A stretch of 7,543 nucleotides of DNA from an uncultured Oscillibacter sp. Lineage in GTDB: Bacteria; Bacillota; Clostridia; Oscillospirales; Oscillospiraceae. This document shows, in pieces, positions 1 through 5,066 of this stretch. Location: positions 1 to 7,543 of the forward strand of contig CAMHDB010000089.1 of assembly GCA_946183715.1 (NCBI GenBank), written 5' to 3'. Every line of letters starts with the position of its first letter. The stretch's first letter is position 1. The translations under genes were made by a program, and so were the position numbers. Below the pieces are notes generated by a model. That model saw nothing but the letters and a program-made list of their open reading frames with translations. It was not told the origin of the DNA and did no database searches.

Positions 1-111
1 AGTAAATATACCGATGGCTTGTCGGGAATTTACGCTCGCGGACTGTTACACAAACCGGACTACTGTAAAGGAAACTTTCAGGAAACGGGACAGGATGAAG
101 CGAGAAAAAGC

Positions 112-138
112 AAAAACGTATGCACTGATTACGTTTTT
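112..138. repeat. AT-rich inverted repeat upstream of the GH13 gene
   Basis: AAAAACGTA (112-120) is perfectly complementary to TACGTTTTT (130-138), with a 9-base spacer. In RNA this gives a 9-bp hairpin with few GC pairs. It ends 17 bases before the preferred ATG of the GH13 gene and overlaps an alternative TTG start at 138. It could be a weak terminator of an upstream unit, an operator, or a leader hairpin; the sequence does not decide. In the rest of 1-155 I see no convincing -35/-10 pair, and only a tandem AGGAAAC at 69-75 and 80-86 (11-bp period). Confidence 0.5.
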
Positions 139-155
139 TGAAGCAGAGATGTTTC

Positions 156-1487
156 ATGTGGGCGGAAAACGCAGTATTCTATCAGATAGTTCCCATCGGG
201 CTGTGCGGCGCGCCGCGCGTGAATCCGGCCCCCCCGGAGGACGAACCCGACAAACATACCGTATCGCGTCTCGGGAAGCTGTCGGACTGGCTCCCGCACT
301 TGCGGAAACTCAACGTCAACGCGCTGTACCTGACCCCGGTTTTCCTGAGCGATTCCCACGGCTACGACACCCGCGACTACCGACGTATCGACAACCGCCT
401 CGGCACCAACGCCGACTTCCGCGCGTTCGTCGAGCAGGCCCACGCCGCCGGAATCAAGGTCGTTATCGACGCCGTGTTCCACCACGTCGGGCGGAATTTC
501 TGGGCGTTCCGCGACGTGCGCGCCCGGAAATGGGATTCCCCCTACCGCGACTGGTTCCTGATTAACTTCGACGGCAACTCCGCCTATAACGACGGCTTCT
601 GGTACGAGGGCTGGGAGGGGCATTACTCCCTCGTCAAGCTCAATCTCCGCAACCCCGCCGTCGCCGACTACCTCCTCGACTGCGTACACTTCTGGGTCAA
701 AGAGTTCGGTATCGACGGCCTGCGCCTCGACGTGGCCTACAGCCTCGAAAAAGACTTCCTCCGCCGCCTCCGCCGCGAGGCGCAGAAAATCGGCGTCGAC
801 TTCTTCCTGCTCGGCGAGACCCTCCACGGCGACTACAACCAGTGGGTCAACGCCGACATGCTCCACAGCTGCACGAATTACGAGTGCTACAAGGGCCTCT
901 ACTCCGCGCTCAACTCCATGAATCTCTTTGAAATCGTCCACAGCCTGAAACGGCAGTTCGGGCCCGAATACTGGACGCTCTACAAGGGCAAGCACCTGCT
1001 CTGCTTCGTCGACAACCACGACGTGGGGCGCATCGCCAGCGTACTGCAAAGGCCCGAACACCTCCCGCTGATTTACGGCCTCCTGTTCGGCATGCCGGGC
1101 ATACCGTGCCTGTACTACGGCAGCGAGTGGGGCGCGACGGGCGCCAAACAGCGCGGCAGTGACGACAATCTCCGCCCGGCCTTCGACGCCCCGGAGTGGA
1201 ACAAGCTCACAGACCATATCGCCGTACTGGCCAAGGCCCACCGCGACAGCGACGCCTTGTGTCAGGGCGATTTTCAGGACGTGGTCTTGACGAACCGCCA
1301 GACGGTATTCCGCCGCCAGACGGCCCGCGAGACGGTCTACGTCGCGGTCAACGCCGACGAGCGGCCCTACTACGCGCACTTCAGCGCCGGGACACACAAG
1401 GCCGTCGACCTGCTCACCGGGAAGGCGTGGGACATCCGCAACGGCTGCGAACTCCCGCCCTACAGCGTCGCCTACCTGAAAGTATGA
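156..1487 (+). CDS. GH13 alpha-amylase family glycoside hydrolase, cytoplasmic
   Basis: This 443-residue enzyme of the alpha-amylase family (GH13) is predicted to cleave or rearrange alpha-1,4 glucans or maltodextrins. All four classical GH13 regions are visible. Region I is DAVFHH (D105, H110). Region II is GLRLD, with R190 and nucleophile D192. Region III is LGETLH, with acid/base E221. Region IV is VDNHD, with N287, H288 and D289. The (beta/alpha)8 barrel fills about residues 8-350, and a short beta-sandwich follows from about 365 to the end. There is no signal peptide and no N-terminal carbohydrate-binding domain, so it probably acts inside the cell on imported oligosaccharides or glycogen-derived dextrins. 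The ATG at 156 is preferred because the family typically begins just before ENAVFYQI; its ribosome site is weak. A TTG at 138 would add six residues but lacks a ribosome site and lies in a hairpin. Exact specificity (amylase, cyclomaltodextrinase or neopullulanase type) cannot be read here. No sugar transporter or regulator is adjacent in the window. Confidence 0.93.
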   Translation: MWAENAVFYQIVPIGLCGAPRVNPAPPEDEPDKHTVSRLGKLSDWLPHLRKLNVNALYLTPVFLSDSHGYDTRDYRRIDNRLGTNADFRAFVEQAHAAGIKVVIDAVFHHVGRNFWAFRDVRARKWDSPYRDWFLINFDGNSAYNDGFWYEGWEGHYSLVKLNLRNPAVADYLLDCVHFWVKEFGIDGLRLDVAYSLEKDFLRRLRREAQKIGVDFFLLGETLHGDYNQWVNADMLHSCTNYECYKGLYSALNSMNLFEIVHSLKRQFGPEYWTLYKGKHLLCFVDNHDVGRIASVLQRPEHLPLIYGLLFGMPGIPCLYYGSEWGATGAKQRGSDDNLRPAFDAPEWNKLTDHIAVLAKAHRDSDALCQGDFQDVVLTNRQTVFRRQTARETVYVAVNADERPYYAHFSAGTHKAVDLLTGKAWDIRNGCELPPYSVAYLKV

Positions 1488-1491
1488 CAAC

Positions 1492-1512
1492 AGCCGCCCG
1501 ACAAGGGCGGCT
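1492..1512. terminator. Hairpin between convergent GH13 and thiT genes
   Basis: AGCCGCCC (1492-1499) pairs perfectly with GGGCGGCT (1505-1512) around the loop GACAA, giving an 8-bp GC-rich stem. It starts 5 bases after the GH13 stop and ends 4 bases before the thiT stop, so it can serve both convergent transcripts. The U-tract is short: TTTCCTC on + and GTTGTC on -. Termination strength is therefore uncertain, although the position is right. Confidence 0.6.
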
Positions 1513-1516
1513 TTCC

Positions 1517-2077
1517 TCACGCGATATCAGCCCCGGAGAGGTACTTTCCCATGGGCCTCTGCAACAGCGCGAATACCAACAGGCACAGGAGCGTATCGAG
1601 GGCCATGTAGGAGCCGTTGTAGAGGAGGGAGTAGAACCACGGGGAGGTCATCGAGAGGCCGAAAAAGCGTTCGGGCATGTACTCGCGCCAAATCGTCGCG
1701 CCGACGACGAAGTGGACGAGGAAGCGCGCCGCGGAGCCGACGACCGTCCCGGGGAATACGGCGTACTTCCAGCCCCGGAACAGCCCTGCGAGGCCGAGTA
1801 CGGTATAGGCGGCGAGGTAGTCGCCGAGAATCGACTGCCAGCCCAGCGCGATTCCCCCGTCGGACAGGAATTGCAGCACGCCCAGCACGAAACCGCTCAT
1901 CAGCCCCGGGCCGAGGCCCCAGCGCGCCGCGTACAGGAAAATGGGGAGCATTCCGAGGCACACCGCCCCGCCCTGCGGCAGTTTCCACAGGATAATCATG
2001 CTCAGCACCTGCGCCACGGCCACCATGACCGCGCCCTCGACCAGTCGGCGGAGTTCCTTGGACTTCGCCATGTTCAT
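1517..2077 (-). CDS. thiT: ThiT, thiamin-binding S component of an ECF transporter
   Basis: This is a 186-residue integral membrane protein with about six hydrophobic segments. It is the substrate-binding (S) component of the energy-coupling factor thiamin importer, formerly YuaJ. It would bind thiamin in the membrane and work with a shared EcfT-EcfA-EcfA' module, which is not in this window. Family-typical stretches are PQGGAVCLGMLPIFLYA (residues 34-50), VLQFLSDGG (67-75), RFLVHFVVG (118-126, H122), W130 and FYSLLYNGSYM (148-158). From memory of ThiT structures, the His, Trp and Tyr-Asn pattern of these later segments belongs to the thiamin pocket. The ATG at 2077 follows GAGAGGAG with an 8-base gap. 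A second ATG two codons on is possible, and longer in-frame extensions run back into the terminator and riboswitch and are not credible. The TPP riboswitch directly upstream independently supports the function. Transcription is from the promoter at 2264-2292. Confidence 0.95.
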   Translation of the reverse strand: MNMAKSKELRRLVEGAVMVAVAQVLSMIILWKLPQGGAVCLGMLPIFLYAARWGLGPGLMSGFVLGVLQFLSDGGIALGWQSILGDYLAAYTVLGLAGLFRGWKYAVFPGTVVGSAARFLVHFVVGATIWREYMPERFFGLSMTSPWFYSLLYNGSYMALDTLLCLLVFALLQRPMGKYLSGADIA

Positions 2078-2096
2078 ACAAATCGCTCCTCTCGCG

Positions 2097-2134
2097 CAAA
2101 AATAGCCGCGCGACACCCGAACAATGTCACGCGG
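2097..2134 (-). terminator. Riboswitch-controlled intrinsic terminator of thiT
   Basis: Read on the minus strand, CCGCGUGACA (2134-2125) pairs with UGUCGCGCGG (2115-2106) around a 9-base loop. The stem is 10 bp with a single U-G pair and is followed by CUAUUUUU. It lies between the TPP aptamer and the thiT ribosome site, the standard place for a transcription-terminating expression platform. It should form when TPP is bound and stop transcription before thiT. Confidence 0.88.
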
Positions 2135-2160
2135 AAGGAGCTTCAAAGCACTCCCTGCGC
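2131..2160 (-). promoter_or_regulatory. Candidate antiterminator of the thiT TPP riboswitch
   Basis: On the minus strand the last conserved part of the aptamer, GCGCAGGGAG (2160-2151), can pair with CUCCUUCCGC (2140-2131). This gives nine pairs (one G-U), one C-C mismatch and a 10-base loop. The right arm includes CCGC, the first four bases of the terminator stem, and the left arm is part of the TPP-binding core. The fold is therefore incompatible with both the folded aptamer and the full terminator, as expected of an antiterminator formed without ligand. It was derived by hand, with no folding-energy calculation. Confidence 0.6.
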
Positions 2161-2241
2161 CGGCATTACCCGGGTCAGGTTCGAGGGTTCGCGGGCGGAT
2201 TCGCCCACGTCTCAGCCGGGAACCTCCCAGCGCCCCTGTGT
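2147..2241 (-). promoter_or_regulatory. TPP riboswitch (THI element) aptamer
   Basis: The minus strand carries the conserved THI-box elements in order: ACAGGGG (2239-2233), CUGAGA (2215-2210), GAACCUGA shortly after, then GGGUAAUGCCGGCGCAGGGA (2171-2152). A variable hairpin with a GGGCG/CGCCC-type stem lies between CUGAGA and GAACCU, as in other members. The ligand is thiamin pyrophosphate. The aptamer is followed by an antiterminator and terminator and then thiT, so TPP should repress thiamin import. The exact ends of the P1 stem are approximate. Confidence 0.97.
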
Positions 2242-2263
2242 TCGTTTGTCTCGCGGCGATGCC

Positions 2264-2292
2264 ATTGTATACGCCCCCCGCGCGCTTGTCAA
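2264..2292 (-). promoter_or_regulatory. Sigma-A type promoter for thiT
   Basis: Read on the minus strand: TTGACA (2292-2287), a 17-base spacer, TACAAT (2269-2264). The -35 is a consensus match and the -10 has one mismatch. Start of transcription is expected near 2257, about 16 bases before the riboswitch core, giving a leader of about 180 bases. The -35 box is one arm of a 10-bp inverted repeat shared with the acpP promoter. Confidence 0.87.
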
Positions 2293-2332
2293 GAGGCTTT
2301 TTCCCCGAAAAAAGCGCAATCCCCTCTTGACA
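2287..2332. repeat. 10-bp inverted repeat with inner AT dyad spanning two divergent -35 boxes
   Basis: TGTCAAGAGG (2287-2296) and CCTCTTGACA (2323-2332) are perfect inverted copies 26 bases apart. Each contains a complete -35 box plus four extra matched bases. Nested between them, GCTTTTT (2296-2302) and AAAAAGC (2309-2315) form a second dyad. The A- and T-tracts lie just upstream of both -35 boxes and could act as UP elements. No regulator can be named. Confidence 0.7.
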
Positions 2333-2355
2333 GCGGCGGCCTGCTACCGTATGAT
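2327..2355 (+). promoter_or_regulatory. Sigma-A type promoter for acpP-rnc
   Basis: TTGACA (2327-2332), a 17-base spacer, then TATGAT (2350-2355); the -10 has one mismatch to consensus. Transcription should begin near 2362, leaving a leader of about 46 bases. This leader starts with a small GCGGC/GCCGC hairpin (2364-2377) and contains the acpP ribosome site. I see no FapR-like palindrome. Confidence 0.87.
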
Positions 2356-2407
2356 GTTGTGGCGCGGCGGAGGCCGCAATCTTTCCGTTTCTAAGGAGTG
2401 TCGGAGA

Positions 2408-2653
2408 ATGTCAGTTGAGGAAATCTTCCAAATCATGCGGGAACTGGTCGCCGAGGAATTTGTCATGGAGCCGGAGAATATCACCATGGACACCTCGTTC
2501 GAGGACGACTTGGGCGCCAACTCCGTCGACCTCGTCGAACTGGCGATGGCGATGGAGGAGCGCTTCGAGATTGAGGAAGTCCCGGAGGAGGAGCTTCCCG
2601 CGCTCAAGACCGTCGGCGACGCCGTGCGCTTTCTCGCCGGGCGGCTGAAATAA
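2408..2653 (+). CDS. acpP: Acyl carrier protein
   Basis: This 81-residue acidic four-helix protein carries growing acyl chains on a 4'-phosphopantetheine arm during fatty acid synthesis in the cytoplasm. The attachment site is S39, in GANSVDLVEL; helix II and the acidic recognition surface follow in AMAMEERFEIEEVPEEEL. The usual motif is DSL, so the Asp before the serine is Asn here (N38) and the Leu after it is Val. The serine and the rest of helix II are intact, so function is expected. The ATG at 2408 has AAGGAG (2393-2398) nine bases upstream, and the longer in-frame extension is ruled out because it would cross the promoter. rnc starts 35 bases downstream and is probably co-transcribed; acpP-rnc is a common pairing, though plsX, which often precedes it, is not here. 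A dedicated carrier protein of another pathway is less likely given rnc and the strong promoter. Confidence 0.93.
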   Translation: MSVEEIFQIMRELVAEEFVMEPENITMDTSFEDDLGANSVDLVELAMAMEERFEIEEVPEEELPALKTVGDAVRFLAGRLK

Positions 2654-2688
2654 GTCCGCGCGTGATACCGTCATAAGGAGGCTTGGAA

Positions 2689-3390
2689 ATGACCGCTGTA
2701 AAGGAACTGGAACAGAAGCTACAGTACACATTTCGTGACCCGTCCCTGCTGGAACAGGCGCTATGCCACAGTTCCTTCGCCAACGAGCACCGCGCCCGGA
2801 ATCTGCGGAGCAACGAGCGGCTGGAATTTCTCGGCGACTCGATTCTGGGCCTCGTGACGGCGGAATTTCTGTACCGTCAGCGCCCGGACTGGCCGGAGGG
2901 CGAATTGACGCGCAGCCGGGCGGCGCTGGTGTGCGAGAAGAGCCTGTACGGAATCGCGCTGGAACTGGGCCTAGGCGAACACCTGCACTTAGGGCGCGGG
3001 GAGGAGAGCGGCGGCGGGAGGAACCGCCCGTCGATTCTGGCCGACGCCGTGGAGGCCGTACTGGCGGCGGTATACCTCGACGGCGGCATGGAGGCGGCGT
3101 CGGCGCTGATTCACCGCTGCCTGCTGGCCGACTTCCCGGAGGAGGCCCCCGAACAGCGCAATCAGGACTACAAGACCGTCCTACAGGAGCTCATACAGCA
3201 CAACCCGGAACATGTCATGACCTACGGGCTTCTCGACGAACGCGGCCCCGACCACGCGAAAGTCTTCACGATGGAGGTACGCGTCAACGGGAAACAGCTC
3301 GGGCAGGGCACGGGGCGGAGCAAGAAGGAGGCCGAACAGGCCGCCGCAAAGGCCGCGCTGGAACTCCTCGCGCAAGAGAACAACGGATGA
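2689..3390 (+). CDS. rnc: Ribonuclease III
   Basis: This 233-residue endonuclease cleaves double-stranded RNA, processing rRNA precursors and structured transcripts. The N-terminal RNase III domain carries the signature NERLEFLGDS (residues 42-51), with E43, E46 and D50. The second acidic pair is D119 and E122 in LADAVEAVL, matching the metal-binding Asp/Glu of known enzymes. A double-stranded RNA binding domain runs from about residue 158 (YKTVLQELIQ) to the end, with the terminal GTGRSKKEAEQAAAKAALELL-type helix. Both domains are complete and the length is normal. The ATG at 2689 is preferred because AAGGAGG (2675-2681) is 7 bases upstream; a TTG at 2683 would sit against the ribosome site. 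Transcription comes from the acpP promoter and ends at the hairpin at 3396-3431, so smc and ftsY, frequent neighbours of rnc in Firmicutes, are not downstream in this operon. Confidence 0.97.
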   Translation: MTAVKELEQKLQYTFRDPSLLEQALCHSSFANEHRARNLRSNERLEFLGDSILGLVTAEFLYRQRPDWPEGELTRSRAALVCEKSLYGIALELGLGEHLHLGRGEESGGGRNRPSILADAVEAVLAAVYLDGGMEAASALIHRCLLADFPEEAPEQRNQDYKTVLQELIQHNPEHVMTYGLLDERGPDHAKVFTMEVRVNGKQLGQGTGRSKKEAEQAAAKAALELLAQENNG

Positions 3391-3395
3391 CGCGG

Positions 3396-3431
3396 ACAGG
3401 ATTCCCGAACGTATCGGGAACCCTGTTTTTT
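3396..3431 (+). terminator. Intrinsic terminator of acpP-rnc
   Basis: The arm ACAGGATTCCCGA (3396-3408) and the arm TCGGGAACCCTGT (3414-3426) form a 13-position stem with one A-C mismatch around the loop ACGTA. A run of six T follows (3426-3431). It begins 6 bases after the rnc stop. The T-run is only on the + side, so it serves rnc rather than the convergent gene. Confidence 0.92.
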
Positions 3432-3437
3432 CACAAG

Positions 3438-3476
3438 CGCGGCTTACGGCGGGGCCGCCCGGCAACTTTAAGCGCG
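3438..3476. repeat. GC-rich hairpin at the 3' end of the trpB2 gene
   Basis: CGCGGCTTA (3438-3446) can pair with TAAGCGCG (3469-3476) with one bulged G, enclosing a GGCG/CGCC mini-stem. It sits 2 bases beyond the stop codon of the minus-strand gene. It could stabilise or end that transcript, but no U-tract follows on the minus strand, so I do not call it a terminator. Confidence 0.4.
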
Positions 3477-3478
3477 TG

Positions 3479-4849
3479 TTATTCGACTTTGGGAAGGGTG
3501 TCGAAGCTGGCCTGCAAGTCGGCGTCGGTGGGGACGAAGTCGGTCATCTGCCCGTCGTGGAACTTCTCGTAGGCTACCATATCAAAGTAACCCGTGCCCG
3601 TCAGGCCGAAGACGATGGTTTTCGCCTCCCCGGTCTCCCTGCACTTGTTCGCCTCGTCGATTGCCACGCGGATGGCGTGGGAACTCTCCGGCGCGGGCAA
3701 AATTCCCTCGACACGCGCGAACTGCTCCGCCGCCTCGAAAACTTTCGTCTGCTCCACCGACACGGCCTCCATATAACCGTCGTGGTAGAGCTGGGAGAGC
3801 GTCGAACTCATGCCGTGGAAACGCAGTCCCCCGGCGTGGTTCGGCGACGGGATGAAGCCGCTCCCGAGGGTGTACATTTTCGCGAGGGGGCAGATTTTGC
3901 CGGTGTCGCAGAAGTCGTAGGCGAACTTGCCGCGCGTGAAACTCGGGCACGACGCGGGCTCTACGGCCACGATACGGTAATCGGCCTCCCCGCGGAGTTT
4001 CTCGCCCATGAACGGCGCGATGAGCCCGCCGAGGTTCGACCCGCCGCCCGCACAGCCGATTATGATATCGGGCTTTACGCCGTACTTGTCGAGCGCGGCC
4101 TTGGTTTCAAGACCGATAACCGACTGGTGTAATAAAACCTGATTGAGCACGCTTCCGAGGACGTAGCGGTAGCCGGGATTGGCCGTGGCGACTTCCACGG
4201 CCTCCGAAATCGCACAGCCGAGGGAGCCGCCCGTGCCGGGGTGTTCGGCCAGAATCTTTCTCCCGACTTCCGTCGTGTCGGACGGCGACGGCACGACCGA
4301 CGCGCCGTATACGCGCATGACCTCCCGCCGGAACGGCTTCTGCTCATAGGATACCTTCACCATATAGACCTTGCAGTCCAGCCCGAAGTACGAACAGGCC
4401 ATAGACAGCGCGGTACCCCACTGTCCGGCGCCCGTCTCGGTCGTGACGCCCTTCAGGCCCTGTTCCTTGGCGTAGTAGGCTTGGGCGATTGCGGAGTTGA
4501 GCTTGTGACTGCCGCTGGTGTTGTTGCCCTCGAACTTGTAGTAGATTTTGGCGGGGGTGCCGAGCTGACGTTCGAGGCAGTAGGCGCGGACAAGCGGCGA
4601 GGGACGGTACATCTTGTAGAAGTCGCGGATTTCCTGCGGGATGGGAATCCACGCGTCGGTCTCGTTGAGTTCCTGCCTGACAAGTTCCTCACAGAAAATA
4701 CCGCTCAATTCCTGCGCGGTCAGCGGCTGACAGGTGCCGGGATTGAGTAACGGCGCGGGCTTCACCGACATGTCGGCGCGCATATTGTACCACGCCTTGG
4801 GGAGTTCCGTCTCGTCGAGGTAGATTTTGTAGGGAATCTGCTGTTCCAT
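3479..4849 (-). CDS. TrpB2-type tryptophan synthase beta-like PLP enzyme
   Basis: This 456-residue fold-type II pyridoxal phosphate enzyme is of the tryptophan synthase beta-like (TrpB2) group, which condenses indole with serine or a related substrate. The PLP lysine is K116 in SGSHKLNSA. The catalytic-loop motif ETGAGQWG starts at T137-E138, and the phosphate-binding loop is CAGGGSN (266-272). The ending LTGTGYFD (416-423) replaces the LSGRGDKD type of TrpB1. The N-terminal extension of about 80 residues and the QWG motif are features of TrpB2 rather than TrpB1, and the length fits TrpB2. No trpA or other trp gene is nearby, so it may salvage indole or act independently of TrpA; this is inference. 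The ATG at 4849 has AAAGGAG nine bases upstream. A TTG three codons earlier touches the ribosome site. It is transcribed alone from 4898-4926, divergent from ilvBN and convergent with rnc. Confidence 0.93.
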   Translation of the reverse strand: MEQQIPYKIYLDETELPKAWYNMRADMSVKPAPLLNPGTCQPLTAQELSGIFCEELVRQELNETDAWIPIPQEIRDFYKMYRPSPLVRAYCLERQLGTPAKIYYKFEGNNTSGSHKLNSAIAQAYYAKEQGLKGVTTETGAGQWGTALSMACSYFGLDCKVYMVKVSYEQKPFRREVMRVYGASVVPSPSDTTEVGRKILAEHPGTGGSLGCAISEAVEVATANPGYRYVLGSVLNQVLLHQSVIGLETKAALDKYGVKPDIIIGCAGGGSNLGGLIAPFMGEKLRGEADYRIVAVEPASCPSFTRGKFAYDFCDTGKICPLAKMYTLGSGFIPSPNHAGGLRFHGMSSTLSQLYHDGYMEAVSVEQTKVFEAAEQFARVEGILPAPESSHAIRVAIDEANKCRETGEAKTIVFGLTGTGYFDMVAYEKFHDGQMTDFVPTDADLQASFDTLPKVE

Positions 4850-4865
4850 CGTGTCCAACTCCTTT

Positions 4866-4883
4866 CGCCTGAAAAGTCAGGCG
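4866..4883 (-). promoter_or_regulatory. Leader hairpin next to the trpB2 ribosome site
   Basis: CGCCTGA and TCAGGCG form a perfect 7-bp stem with a 4-base loop in the 5' leader of the trpB2 transcript. The stem ends within 2 bases of AAAGGAG. It may affect translation or transcript stability. It has no U-tract and does not resemble a T-box or trp attenuator. Confidence 0.55.
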
Positions 4884-4897
4884 CTTTCGCACGGCGA

Positions 4898-4926
4898 ATT
4901 GTAGCACAGTTGGCGCGGGGCGTCAA
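4898..4926 (-). promoter_or_regulatory. Sigma-A type promoter for the trpB2 gene
   Basis: Read on the minus strand: TTGACG (4926-4921), a 17-base spacer, TACAAT (4903-4898). There is one mismatch to consensus in each box. The expected start is near 4891, giving a leader of about 42 bases that includes the hairpin at 4866-4883. No riboswitch or leader-peptide attenuator fits in so short a leader. Confidence 0.82.
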
Positions 4927-5007
4927 GGCGTTTCGCCGGAAAGACGGCGCGTAATGGAATCGTGCGCAAACAGTTTTGCCCCGTGGGCGGCGTTTTGAAA
5001 AAAGGGC

Positions 5008-5036
5008 TTGCGCATTCCGTGGAAATTGCGTATAGT
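5008..5036 (+). promoter_or_regulatory. Sigma-A type promoter for ilvBN
   Basis: TTGCGC (5008-5013), a 17-base spacer, TATAGT (5031-5036). The start of transcription should be near 5043, only about 24 bases before the ilvB start codon. There is thus no room for the T-box or leader-peptide attenuators often found before branched-chain amino acid operons; any control would have to act at the promoter. A short dyad CGCCG/CGGCG lies at 4934-4949 between the two divergent promoters, and GTTTTGAAAAAA just precedes the -35. Confidence 0.75.
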
Positions 5037-5066
5037 ATGGGGAAGCGCGGAAGGAGGTTGTACTAC

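Noticed and set aside
14..565. Plus-strand open frame overlapping the start of the GH13 gene
   Set aside because: It overlaps the GH13 gene in another frame, is rich in Arg/Pro/Gly as expected for a shifted GC-rich frame, and has no ribosome site or recognisable motif.
129..1520. 463-codon minus-strand frame opposite the GH13 gene
   Set aside because: It is the antisense shadow of a gene with all four GH13 motifs. Its low-complexity Val/Ala/Glu composition reflects codon bias on the opposite strand.
2078..2146. 23-residue N-terminal extension of ThiT
   Set aside because: It would be encoded within the terminator and end of the TPP aptamer. The ATG at 2077 has a proper ribosome site.
1196..2407. 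Long N-terminal extension of the acpP reading frame
   Set aside because: It runs antisense through thiT, the riboswitch and the acpP promoter. A good ribosome site and ATG at 2408 give a normal-length carrier protein.
3476..4132. Plus-strand frame opposite the TrpB2 gene
   Set aside because: It is an antisense shadow with no ribosome site, lying over a gene with clear PLP-enzyme motifs.
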